Assembly: GCA_963784895.1 (NCBI GenBank)
Contig: CAWATM010000007.1
Span: 186,001-250,000 of the forward strand
Reading direction: 5' to 3'
From: Gaiellasilicea sp963784895
GTDB lineage: Bacteria > Actinomycetota > Thermoleophilia > Gaiellales > Gaiellaceae
Length of the DNA: 64,000 bases
Shown here: piece by piece, positions 16,236-24,355 of the stretch
Numbering within the stretch: the first letter of the stretch is position 1
How the letters are laid out: each line of letters starts with the position of its first letter
Program-made: the position numbers and the translations under genes
The notes under the pieces: model-generated
Database searches by the model: none
What the model saw: only the letters and a program-made list of their open reading frames with translations
Told to the model about the DNA's origin: nothing

Positions 16236-16274
16236 GCTGCGTATTATGCATAAGTTGTGATTACTATGCATCGA
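16236..16274. promoter_or_regulatory. Divergent argC/carA control region with two candidate ARG boxes
   Basis: This is a strikingly AT-rich 39-bp gap between the argC and carA start codons. It contains the perfect palindrome TTATGCATAA (16244-16253) and a second ATGCAT (16266-16271). The box centres are 20 bp apart, about two helical turns, as expected for paired ARG boxes bound by one ArgR hexamer. ATGCAT-type half-sites are known in Streptomyces ARG boxes. CATAAT (16248-16243, minus strand) and TACTAT (16262-16267, plus strand) each sit at about -13 to -8 from the two start codons. They would serve as -10 elements of two leaderless promoters lying inside the operator. Confidence 0.7.
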
Positions 16275-17345
16275 ATGGACGCGCAGCTCGTGCTCGAGGA
16301 CGGCACCGTCTTCCCCGGTCGGTCGGTCGGCGCGCCCGGCATCGCGGCGGGCGAGGCCTGCTTCACGACCGCGTCCGCCGGCTACGAGCAGGCCGTCACG
16401 GACCCGAGTTACGCGCGCCAGGTGCTGGCCTTCGCCTCGCCGCTCATCGGGAACTACGGCGTCGACGAGGCGCTGCTCGAGTCGAGCAACGTCTGGACCG
16501 AAGGCGTCGTGATGCGGCGCTCCCGCCCCGCGTGGTCCGGCTGGCTCGCGGCACGCGGCGTCGTCGCCCTCGAGGAGGTCGACACGCGCGCGCTCGTCCG
16601 CCGCCTGCGCGAGAACGGCGCCATGCGCTGCGCCCTCGGCACGGCGCCGGCCGAGGAGCTGCACACGCGCGCGCTTGCGCAGCCGCACCTCGACTGGCCG
16701 CGGATGCTCGAAGAGCCGGCGCTCGCCTCGCCCCCACCCGCACTCGACGCCTGCGTCGCCGAGCCGTTCACCATCGGCGCCGGCCCGCGGGTCGTCGTGC
16801 TCGACCTCGGCTGCAAGCGGTCGATCGTCCGCCGCCTCGTCGAGACGGGGGTCGAGGCGGTCGTCGTGCCAGGCACCTGGGACGCGGGGGCGGTGCTGGA
16901 GCTTGAGCCCGCTGCCGTGCTCGTCGGCAACGGGCCGGGCGACCCCGCCCAGCTCGACGGGCCGGTCGAGAGCGTGCGCGAGCTGCTCGGCCGCGTTCCG
17001 CTCTTCGGCATCTGCCTCGGCCACCAGCTGGTCGGGCTCGCACTCGGCTTGGAGACGTTCAAGCTCCCGTTCGGCCACCGCGGCGCCAACCACCCCGTCC
17101 GCGTCACCGGGTCGAAGCGCGTCCTCGTGACGGCGCAGAACCACGGCTTCGCGGTCGCGCCGGGGGACGCGGCGGAGGTCAGCCACGTCTCGCTCAACGA
17201 CGGCACCGTCGAGGGCCTGCGCGGCGACGGGTTCGACACGCTCCAGTTCCATCCCGAGGCCGCGCCGGGGCCGCATGATGCCGTTCCCTTCTTCGACCGG
17301 ATCGCCGAGAGATGCCAAAGCGCACCGACCTTCGCAGCGTCCTGA
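16275..17345 (+). CDS. carA: Carbamoyl-phosphate synthase small subunit (glutaminase)
   Basis: This 356-residue subunit hydrolyses glutamine and passes ammonia to CarB. The N-terminal CPSase small-chain domain (MDAQLVLEDGTVFPGRSVGA, EACFTTASAGYEQAVTDPSY) is followed by a class I glutamine amidotransferase. Its nucleophile cysteine is in PLFGICLGHQLVGLALG, and the His/Glu pair is in LQFHPEAAPGPHDAVPFF. I chose ATG 16275 because it gives the standard N-terminus. In-frame ATG 16266 and GTG 16257 are alternatives, but both lie inside the likely operator. There is no ribosome site, so the mRNA is probably leaderless. The 3' end overlaps carB by 34 bases. Confidence 0.95.
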   Translation: MDAQLVLEDGTVFPGRSVGAPGIAAGEACFTTASAGYEQAVTDPSYARQVLAFASPLIGNYGVDEALLESSNVWTEGVVMRRSRPAWSGWLAARGVVALEEVDTRALVRRLRENGAMRCALGTAPAEELHTRALAQPHLDWPRMLEEPALASPPPALDACVAEPFTIGAGPRVVVLDLGCKRSIVRRLVETGVEAVVVPGTWDAGAVLELEPAAVLVGNGPGDPAQLDGPVESVRELLGRVPLFGICLGHQLVGLALGLETFKLPFGHRGANHPVRVTGSKRVLVTAQNHGFAVAPGDAAEVSHVSLNDGTVEGLRGDGFDTLQFHPEAAPGPHDAVPFFDRIAERCQSAPTFAAS

Positions 17346-20026
17346 TCGTCGGCTCCGGGCCGATCCGCATCGGCCAGGGCTGCGAGTTCGACTACGCGGG
17401 CGTCCAGGCCTGCCGTGCGCTCCGCGCCGAGGGCTACCGCGTCGTGCTCGCGAACTCGAACCCGGCGACGATCATGACCGACCCCGAGTGGGCCGACGCG
17501 ACCTACCTCGAGCCGCTCGATGCGCCGACGCTGGCCGAGATCATCGGCCGGGAGCGCCCTGACGCGCTCCTCCCCACCCTCGGCGGCCAGACCGCCCTCA
17601 ACCTCGCCGTCGAGCTGGCCGAGAACGGCGTCCTGACGGAGCACGGGGTCGAGTTGATCGGCGCCGACCTCGACGCGATCCGCACCGCAGAGGATCGCTC
17701 CCGCTTCCGCGCCGCGATGGCGGCCGCCGGGCTGCCGGTCCCGGAGAGCGCGGTCGTCACCTCGGTCGACCAGCTCGGCGACTGCCCCCTGCCGGCGGTC
17801 GTCCGCCCGGCCTTTACGCTCGGCGGCCGTGGCGGCGGCCTCGCGCGAACGCGCCACGAGTTGCGCGAGCGGGTCGCGCACGGCCTCGACGCGAGCCCGA
17901 TCGGCCAGGTGCTCGTCGAGCGCTCGCTCGAGGGCTGGCAGGAGTTCGAGCTCGAGGTCGTCGTCGACACCGCCGGTAACTGCATCGTCGTCTGCTCGAT
18001 CGAGAATCTCGATCCCGTCGGCGTTCACACGGGCGACTCCTGGACGGTCGCCCCGCAGCAGACGCTCTCCGACGGCGAGTTGCAGCGGCTCCGCGACGCC
18101 GCCTTCACCTGCGCCCGCGCCGTCGGGGTCGCGACCGGCGGCGCCAACGTCCAGTTCGCCTACGAGCCGCGGACGCGAGAGCTGCAGCTGATCGAGATGA
18201 ACCCGCGCGTCTCGCGCTCCTCCGCGCTCGCCTCGAAGGCGACCGGCTTCCCGATCGCGAAGCTCGCCGCTCTGCTCGCCGTCGGCTACACGCTCGACGA
18301 GCTGCCGAACGACATCACCGGCGTCTCCAGCGCCGCGTTCGAGCCCGCGCTGGACTACGTCGCCGTCAAGGCGCCGCGCTTCGACTTCGAGAAGTTCCCG
18401 GGCACCTCGAGCGTGCTCGGAACGGAGATGCGCGCCGTCGGCGAGGCGCTCGGGATCGGCCGCACCTTCCCCGAGGCGCTGCTGAAGGCGCTCGAGGGCG
18501 TCGAGGCGGGCGACGCGCTGCCGGAGCCCCCCGGTCTCCATCCCTACTTCGCCGACGAGTTCGCGTCGATCCGCGCCGCCGAGCAGGAGCTGCTCGCGGC
18601 CGGTGACGTCGCCGCGGCGAAGCGCTTCGGCCTCCCCGACGCGCGGATCGCGCGGCTGCTAGGAATCACGGAGGCAGCGGTGCGCGCCCGCCGCGGCCTC
18701 CCCGGCAGGCTCGCCGTCGACTCCTGCGCGGGTGAGTTCGATGCGCGGACGCCCTACTACTACCTCTCGTACGAGCAGGGCGACGGCGACGAGACCCCGG
18801 CCGGCGCGATCGTCGTGCTCGGCGCGGGGGCGAACCGGATCGGGCAGGGGATCGAGTTCGACTACTGCTGCGTCCGCGCCGCGCAGGCATTCCGCCGGCT
18901 CGGGCACGAGGTCGTGCTCGTCAACTCGAACCCGGAGACGGTGTCGACCGACTACGACACCTGCGACCGCCTCTACCTCGAGCCGGTCACGCTCGAGCGC
19001 GTACTCGATGTCGTCGCGCTCGAGCAGCCGCTCGGCGTCGTCGTCTCGCTCGGCGGCCAGACGCCGCTCGCGCTCGCGTCCGGCCTCGCCGAGGCGGGGG
19101 TGCCGCTGCTGGGCGACCCGCTCCGCGCGATCGACCTCGCCGAGAGCCGCGGCCGCTTCGGCGCGCTGCTCGCCGAGCTCGGCCTGCGCGCGCCCGCCTG
19201 GCGCTACGCAGAGGACACCGCCCGGGCGCGCGCCTTCGCCGCGGCCGTCGGCTACCCGGTGCTCGTCCGCCCCTCCTACGTGCTCGGCGGCCGCGGCATG
19301 CGCGTCGCGCGCACACCGGAGGAGCTCGGGCTCGGCAGCCCGGCCCTCGTCGACCGCTTTCTCGAAGGCGCGCTCGAGCTCGACGTCGACGTCCTCTGCG
19401 ACGGCGAGGACGGCTGGGTCGCGGCGATCGTCGAACACGTCGAGCGGGCCGGTGTCCACTCGGGCGATTCGGCCTGCGTGCTGCCCGCGCCGTCGGTGGG
19501 CGAACGGCTCGAGACCGAGATCCGAGAGCTCGCGTCGACGCTCTCTGCCGGTCTCGGCGTGCGCGGCCTGCTCAACCTCCAGCTGGCGTTCCACGAGGGA
19601 GAGCTGTACGTGCTCGAAGCGAACCCGCGCGCCTCGCGAACGGTGCCGTTCGTCGCCAAGGCGACCGGGATCCCACTCGTCGACCACGCCTGCCGCCTGC
19701 TCCTCGGCGCCTCGCTCGCCGAGCTCGACCTCCCCGAGCGCGTCACCCCCACGCGCGCCTGGGCGAAGGAGGCGATCTTTCCCTCCGAGCGGTTCGCCGA
19801 CGCCGCCGATCGGGGCATCGAGATGCACTCGACCGGCGAGGTGATGGCGAGCGGGGCGACGGCCGTCGCCGCCTACCGCCGCGCGCTCCAGGCGGCGGGC
19901 CGGGCGCGTCCCGCCGCAGGGATCGGCGCGCCGCTGCAACTATCAGGCGGACATGGCCGAACCGCTCGTCCGCGAGTCGCAGAAGCTCTACGCGCTGCCG
20001 CTGTCGGAATTCACGTCGGCCCGTAA
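17312..20026 (+). CDS. carB: Carbamoyl-phosphate synthase large subunit lacking the C-terminal regulatory domain
   Basis: This 904-residue subunit makes carbamoyl phosphate from bicarbonate, ammonia and two ATP. The first synthetase half begins LIVGSGPIRIGQGCEFDYAG and contains PAFTLGGRGGGLA and LIEMNPRVSRSSALASKATG. The second begins VVLGAGANRIGQGIEFDYCC and has PSYVLGGRGMRVA and VLEANPRASRTVPFVAKATG. The protein ends shortly after GIEMHSTGEVMASGATAVAA. The methylglyoxal-synthase-like domain of about 130 residues that binds UMP, ornithine or IMP in the E. coli enzyme is therefore absent. The last 74 bases overlap a well-formed downstream gene in another frame, so the domain has not simply been frameshifted away. 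Confidence 0.95.
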   Translation: MPKRTDLRSVLIVGSGPIRIGQGCEFDYAGVQACRALRAEGYRVVLANSNPATIMTDPEWADATYLEPLDAPTLAEIIGRERPDALLPTLGGQTALNLAVELAENGVLTEHGVELIGADLDAIRTAEDRSRFRAAMAAAGLPVPESAVVTSVDQLGDCPLPAVVRPAFTLGGRGGGLARTRHELRERVAHGLDASPIGQVLVERSLEGWQEFELEVVVDTAGNCIVVCSIENLDPVGVHTGDSWTVAPQQTLSDGELQRLRDAAFTCARAVGVATGGANVQFAYEPRTRELQLIEMNPRVSRSSALASKATGFPIAKLAALLAVGYTLDELPNDITGVSSAAFEPALDYVAVKAPRFDFEKFPGTSSVLGTEMRAVGEALGIGRTFPEALLKALEGVEAGDALPEPPGLHPYFADEFASIRAAEQELLAAGDVAAAKRFGLPDARIARLLGITEAAVRARRGLPGRLAVDSCAGEFDARTPYYYLSYEQGDGDETPAGAIVVLGAGANRIGQGIEFDYCCVRAAQAFRRLGHEVVLVNSNPETVSTDYDTCDRLYLEPVTLERVLDVVALEQPLGVVVSLGGQTPLALASGLAEAGVPLLGDPLRAIDLAESRGRFGALLAELGLRAPAWRYAEDTARARAFAAAVGYPVLVRPSYVLGGRGMRVARTPEELGLGSPALVDRFLEGALELDVDVLCDGEDGWVAAIVEHVERAGVHSGDSACVLPAPSVGERLETEIRELASTLSAGLGVRGLLNLQLAFHEGELYVLEANPRASRTVPFVAKATGIPLVDHACRLLLGASLAELDLPERVTPTRAWAKEAIFPSERFADAADRGIEMHSTGEVMASGATAVAAYRRALQAAGRARPAAGIGAPLQLSGGHGRTARPRVAEALRAAAVGIHVGP

Positions 20027-20669
20027 CGCTCGCTCGAAGTCGCTGAAGCAGAAGGACCCCGAGCTGGCGGCGGCGATCGCAGCACTGCCGAAGCCCACGG
20101 TGGCGGCCGGGGCGCTGAACGAGCTTGTGCACGAGGATCCCTCCGAAGTGCGCGCGCTCGTCCAGTCCGGCAAGCGGCTGCGGCAGGCGCAGGAGGCCGC
20201 CGTCGCGGGAAAGAAGGGCGCCGATCTGAACGAGGCGATCGCCGAGCACCGCCGCGCACTCGACCGCGTCCAGCGCGACCTGCGGCGGCGGAAGCTCAGC
20301 GCTCCGACGCTCGAGAAAGCGACGCAGACGCTGCGGGTCGCGTCGCTCGATCCGGACCTCTGGCCGGTGCTCGAGCGCGGCCTCATGCACGAGGACCTGA
20401 CCGCGTCGGGCTTCGGGCTCGACCCCGGCATCGTTCCGGCGCGTAGGCCGTCGAAGAAGCCGGCAGGGAAGAAGCCGGCAGCGCAGAAGCCCGCTGCGCC
20501 GCAGCCCGACAAGGCGGCCGAGAAGCGTCGGCGCGAGGCGCGTGAGCGATTGCGAACGGCGAAGGCCGCGCTCGCCGAGGCGGAGAAGCGTGCCCGGGCG
20601 GCCGAACGCGAGCTCGCGCGTGCTCGCACAGATCTCGAACAGGCACGGGAACGCGTCGAGGAAGCCTGA
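19953..20669 (+). CDS. Conserved hypothetical protein with basic linker and C-terminal coiled coil
   Basis: This 238-residue protein starts at ATG 19953, inside the carB 3' end. Residues 1-145 are a helical domain beginning MAEPLVRESQKLYALPLSEF, then TSARNARSKSLKQKD. A Lys/Pro/Ala linker (about 155-190: KKPAGKKPAAQKPAAPQP) joins it to a long charged helix rich in Ala, Glu and Arg that should form a coiled coil. Similar proteins of unknown function occur in actinobacteria. The basic linker could touch nucleic acid. There is no catalytic motif, and no functional link to carbamoyl phosphate is visible. Confidence 0.8.
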   Translation: MAEPLVRESQKLYALPLSEFTSARNARSKSLKQKDPELAAAIAALPKPTVAAGALNELVHEDPSEVRALVQSGKRLRQAQEAAVAGKKGADLNEAIAEHRRALDRVQRDLRRRKLSAPTLEKATQTLRVASLDPDLWPVLERGLMHEDLTASGFGLDPGIVPARRPSKKPAGKKPAAQKPAAPQPDKAAEKRRREARERLRTAKAALAEAEKRARAAERELARARTDLEQARERVEEA

Positions 20670-20760
20670 TCTTCCTGCCAGCCTGTGGCCGAGATGTACA
20701 GTCGGCACATCGACGGCTCAATGCGGCGACCGGATTCAGCAGGCGGACGAGGAGGGCGGC

Positions 20761-21420
20761 ATGGCTCTACAACTCAACGACACGGCACCCGACTTCGAGG
20801 CCGAGACGACGGAAGGGCGGATCCGCTTCCACGAGTGGCTCGGCGACTCGTGGGGCGTCCTCTTCTCGCACCCCAAGGACTTCACGCCGGTGTGCACGAC
20901 CGAGCTCGGCTACATGGCGAAGGTCAAGCCGGAGTTCGACCGGCGTGGCGTCAAGATCATCGGGCTCTCGGTCGACCCCGCCGACAGGCATGAGGACTGG
21001 GCGAAGGACATCGAGGAGACCCAGGGGCACGCACCCAACTACCCGCTCATCGGCGACCCGGATTTCAGCATCTCGAAGGCATACGGGATGCTGCCGGCGA
21101 GCACGGACGGCGACCCGCTCGCGCGCACGCCGGCGGACAACCAGACGGTGCGGAACGTCTTCGTGATCGGGCCAGACAAGAAGATCAAGCTCATCCTCGT
21201 CTACCCGATGACGACGGGCCGCAACTTCGACGAGGTGCTGCGCGTGATCGACTCGCTCCAGCTGACGGCGAAGCACAAGGTCGCGACGCCCGTCAACTGG
21301 CAGCAGGGCGAGGACGTGATCATCGCCGGCTCGGTCTCGGACGACGAGGCCAAGGTGACGTATCCGGACGGCTGGGATGCCCCGAAGCCGTACCTGCGGA
21401 TCGTCCCGCAGCCCCGCTGA
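20761..21420 (+). CDS. 1-Cys peroxiredoxin (Prx6 / AhpC-TSA family)
   Basis: This 219-residue thiol peroxidase reduces hydrogen peroxide and organic peroxides. The ATG at 20761 follows GAGGAGG (20749-20755) with good spacing. The peroxidatic cysteine lies in LFSHPKDFTPVCTTELGYMA, the canonical P-x-x-x-T/S-x-x-C motif. RNVFVIGPDKKIKLILVYPM and the Prx6-type C-terminal domain (TPVNWQQGEDVIIAGSVSDD, then YPDGWDAPKPYLR) identify the long 1-Cys subfamily. No resolving cysteine is visible. The gene stands alone, convergent with the gene ending at 21427 after only six bases. Confidence 0.95.
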   Translation: MALQLNDTAPDFEAETTEGRIRFHEWLGDSWGVLFSHPKDFTPVCTTELGYMAKVKPEFDRRGVKIIGLSVDPADRHEDWAKDIEETQGHAPNYPLIGDPDFSISKAYGMLPASTDGDPLARTPADNQTVRNVFVIGPDKKIKLILVYPMTTGRNFDEVLRVIDSLQLTAKHKVATPVNWQQGEDVIIAGSVSDDEAKVTYPDGWDAPKPYLRIVPQPR

Positions 21421-21426
21421 CAGGCC

Positions 21427-23337
21427 CTACGTCACCGAGGGCGAGATCTCGGCGGGCAGCTCGTCCCGCTCGTCCTCGGGCTCGAGCTCGAGCCGTGTCC
21501 GTGCGTCCAGATAGAGATACGTGGTCACTAACGCAACGAACGGCATCGCGAGCGCGTTGATCACCCCGGCGACGAGGTTGGCGAGGCCGAGCGGCGCGTC
21601 GATGACGAGGATGAGAAGAACACCGAGCAACGGGCCGACGGCGAGCGGGATCAGGCTGCCGACGCCGACGAGCGACGCGACCCGCCACCAGCGGCCGCGG
21701 ACGAGCGCGCTCGAGCGCCGCAGCGCCCCGACGGCGGACGCGTCCTCGAGCTCGACCACCTGGGCGAGCAGCGAGAAGCGGACGGCGAGCCAGATCGCGA
21801 CCGGGATCAGGAACACGGTGGCGCTGAGCGCGACCCAGGCCGCCACTGCGATCGCGATCCCGCCGAGCAGCGGCCGCGTCTGCCTGAACGCCGCCCTGTA
21901 GGCAGCGACCGGGCCGATCGATGCACTCTCGTCGATCCGAACGAGGGCGCAGGCCGTCGCGGCCTGGACGAGGGAGATCCCGAGCAGGGTCAGGCTCGTC
22001 CCGATCGCGACCATGATGACCACAAGCGCGCCGGCACCCTCGCCGGAGACATCGACGCCCGCCAGGCCGAACCCGCCGAAGACGAGCGCCTGGAGGAACC
22101 CGATCAACAGCGAGACGGGGATCAGCAGCAGGCCGATTCCGAGAAATAGCGGCGCGCGCGAGACGTACATGCGCCCCGCAGCCGAGACGATCTGCCCCCA
22201 CGCGCGGCGGCGGCCGACCCGGAGCGGCGCGCTCGGCCTCCAACTCGTTCGCCTGGTCGCGAAGAGGACGAGCCCCAGCGCGACGGCGAGGAGGAGCAGC
22301 GTCGCCATCGGGTTTCGAAGCAGCTGCACCAGTGCCCGCGACCCCCGTTCCACGACCGAGCAGAAGCCGTCCGTGGCGCCCGTCCCGAAGATGCCGGCCG
22401 TCGGGACCGCGTAGGCCCGGTCGCGCCAGTCCTCGGACGCGACGATCGGCTCCACCCACGATCGCTTCAGATTGGGCCCGGTCGGGCCGTTGAAGAACGC
22501 CTCCTGCAGCTCGCCCCAGCGGCCTTCGAACGCGATCCACGGCAGCTGCCGGCGTGCGCTGGCGGCGTCGCTCGGGATCGTCACGACCCTCGGCTCGAGC
22601 TCGACGTGCGGGCCGCGCGTGTCGTCGCAGCCGACGCCCTGCTCGGCGGAGCTGCCGAGGAAGAGCGCGTCGTCGTAGAAGTTGGCGTGCGAGCCGGCGG
22701 CCGGGTAGACGACCGGGCGGCGACCGTCGACGAGCTCGAGCTTCTCGTCGTCCCATTCGGCCCGCTCGGATCCCTCGTGCTGGCTGTATCCCGTCGAGAC
22801 CGGCTCCTGGTCGAGCGCGGCGCCCGCGTCGGCGGCGTCGAAGACGAGCTGAACCGTCTCCCAGTCGCCCTCGTGCAGGTTGTTCCAGTCGTTGTAGGCG
22901 TAGAAGAACCAGTACTGGAGCGCCAGCTGCCCCGGGCGTTCGGGGTCGGTGGCGACGTGGGCGTAGACGGCCGGCTCGTGGCCCTCCGTGATGCGATTCG
23001 CCCAGAGCTCATAGGTGCAGCCGGGATCGAGCGCGTCGCCTGGAAAGTCGAGGTGGTACTCGTAGAGGCCGGCCAGGTCGGCCGCCGTCGGGCCGACCCT
23101 GATCAGGTCGAACGCGTTCCACGGCCCGCGTAGCGCCACGGTCGGCTCGTCGAAGAGCGCGTCGACGTCGATCGGCTCGTACGGCTCGCCGGGACCGCAT
23201 TCCTCGGCCTGCTCGACGAGGCGGACAACCGGAGCGTGCTTCTCGGCGAGCGCGATCTCGTCGTCCAGCGCGGCGGCCGCGGCCGACGGGACGGCGACGA
23301 GAACCGCCGTGACGGCCACGATGAGCGTTCGGATCAG
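21427..23337 (-). CDS. Vps62-like extracellular domain fused to a polytopic membrane domain
   Basis: This protein of about 636 residues has a signal peptide (IRTLIVAVTAVLVAVPSAAA), an extracellular part to about residue 340 and seven or so membrane spans. The extracellular part has QYWFFYAYNDWNN and HEGDWETVQLVF, then RPVVYPAAGSHANFYD, a pattern like the Vps62 (PF06101) and NPP1/necrosis-inducing folds with their H-x-x-DWE motif. The membrane part (MYVSRAPLFLGIGLLLIPVS, RFSLLAQVVELEDASAVGAL) resembles the membrane domain of glycerophosphodiester phosphodiesterases. No ATG, GTG or TTG gives the signal peptide. A CTG at 23337 overlapping the glsA stop (CTGA) fits best, and GTG 23319 is the alternative. 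The function is unknown. Confidence 0.75.
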   Translation of the reverse strand: MIRTLIVAVTAVLVAVPSAAAAALDDEIALAEKHAPVVRLVEQAEECGPGEPYEPIDVDALFDEPTVALRGPWNAFDLIRVGPTAADLAGLYEYHLDFPGDALDPGCTYELWANRITEGHEPAVYAHVATDPERPGQLALQYWFFYAYNDWNNLHEGDWETVQLVFDAADAGAALDQEPVSTGYSQHEGSERAEWDDEKLELVDGRRPVVYPAAGSHANFYDDALFLGSSAEQGVGCDDTRGPHVELEPRVVTIPSDAASARRQLPWIAFEGRWGELQEAFFNGPTGPNLKRSWVEPIVASEDWRDRAYAVPTAGIFGTGATDGFCSVVERGSRALVQLLRNPMATLLLLAVALGLVLFATRRTSWRPSAPLRVGRRRAWGQIVSAAGRMYVSRAPLFLGIGLLLIPVSLLIGFLQALVFGGFGLAGVDVSGEGAGALVVIMVAIGTSLTLLGISLVQAATACALVRIDESASIGPVAAYRAAFRQTRPLLGGIAIAVAAWVALSATVFLIPVAIWLAVRFSLLAQVVELEDASAVGALRRSSALVRGRWWRVASLVGVGSLIPLAVGPLLGVLLILVIDAPLGLANLVAGVINALAMPFVALVTTYLYLDARTRLELEPEDERDELPAEISPSVT

Positions 23338-24311
23338 GGCGCCGGTTCCGACAGGAAGATGTCGAGCCCCAGCCGCCGCGAGAGGAAGCGCGCGGCCAGC
23401 TGGCCCCGGACGCTGTTCCCCGCCGCGTCCAGCGGCGGCGCGTACGTCCCCAGGCCACCCTTGCCCGGCGCGACGGTGACGATGCCGCCGCCGATGCCGC
23501 TCTTGCCCGGCAACCCGATCTCGTAGAGCCAGTCCCCGGACGTCTCGTACAGGCCGGCCGTCGTCATCACGGCGAGCGTACACCGGCAGGTTTCGGCGGC
23601 AACGACGCGCTCGCGCGTGACCGGATTGACGCCGCCGTCCGCCAGCGTCGCGCCCATCACGGCCAGATCGCGGGCGGTGACGCTCAGGCAGCTTTGCCGC
23701 GTGTAGAGCTCGACGGCCGTCTCGGCACCGCCCTCGATGCGGCCGAAGCCGTCGAGCACGCGCGCGATCTCCCGATTCCGGTGGTTCGTCTGCGACGCCG
23801 ACTCGAAGACCTCGTCGTCGAGCGCGAGCTCGCGGCCGGCGAACCGGGAGAGGCCCTCGCGGAGGCGTTCCCAGCGCTCCGCCGCGGTGCGACCCGGGAT
23901 CAGGCTCGTCGTCGCGATCGCGCCGGCGTTGACCATCGGGTTGGTCCGGCCGTCCGGGCTCTGCTCGACCGCCGCCACCGAGTTGAACGGCAGGCCGGTC
24001 GCGTTCACGCCGATGCGTTCGCGCGCTTCCTCGACGCCGGCCGACTCGCAGACGAGCGCGAAGACGAACGGCTTGGCGACGCTCATGATCGTGAAGCCGG
24101 CGTCGACGTCGCCGACGCCGTAGACCTCGCCGTGCGTCGCGGCGACACAGACGCCGAAGAGGTCGGCCGGGACCCGCGCCAGCGCCGGATACACCTGCGA
24201 GTTCGTTCCTTCGGTGTGGAGCCGGAAGCGCTCGTACGCCTCCGCAACCAGCGCCTTCACGACTTCGGGGCCTTCGAGCGTCCCGGTCGAGACGAACGAC
24301 TGCTCAGACAC
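23334..24311 (-). CDS. glsA: Glutaminase
   Basis: This 325-residue serine-dependent glutaminase hydrolyses L-glutamine to glutamate and ammonia. The SxxK catalytic motif of the beta-lactamase-like fold is in FTIMSVAKPFVFALVCE. Other family motifs are NPMVNAGAIATTSLI, SQTNHRNREIARVL, YTRQSCLSVTARDLAVMGAT, MTTAGLYETSGDWLYEIGLP and GKSGIGGGIVTVAPGKGGLG. GTG 24311 gives MSEQSFVSTGTLEG, and GTG 24332 would add seven residues. Neither has a clear ribosome site. The stop overlaps the presumed CTG start of the next gene, so the two are cotranscribed. Confidence 0.92.
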   Translation of the reverse strand: MSEQSFVSTGTLEGPEVVKALVAEAYERFRLHTEGTNSQVYPALARVPADLFGVCVAATHGEVYGVGDVDAGFTIMSVAKPFVFALVCESAGVEEARERIGVNATGLPFNSVAAVEQSPDGRTNPMVNAGAIATTSLIPGRTAAERWERLREGLSRFAGRELALDDEVFESASQTNHRNREIARVLDGFGRIEGGAETAVELYTRQSCLSVTARDLAVMGATLADGGVNPVTRERVVAAETCRCTLAVMTTAGLYETSGDWLYEIGLPGKSGIGGGIVTVAPGKGGLGTYAPPLDAAGNSVRGQLAARFLSRRLGLDIFLSEPAP

Positions 24312-24355
24312 GTGAGCAGCGTACGTCCTCACTGAGCCGCAGGCGACGAGCGCGC

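Noticed and set aside
16257..16274. Upstream starts for carA at GTG 16257 or ATG 16266
   Set aside because: They would place the start codon inside the second ARG box. ATG 16275 gives the normal family N-terminus.
20655..20690. Weak AGGAAG/CTTCCT hairpin after the coiled-coil gene
   Set aside because: Six base pairs with no T-tract is not enough to call a terminator.
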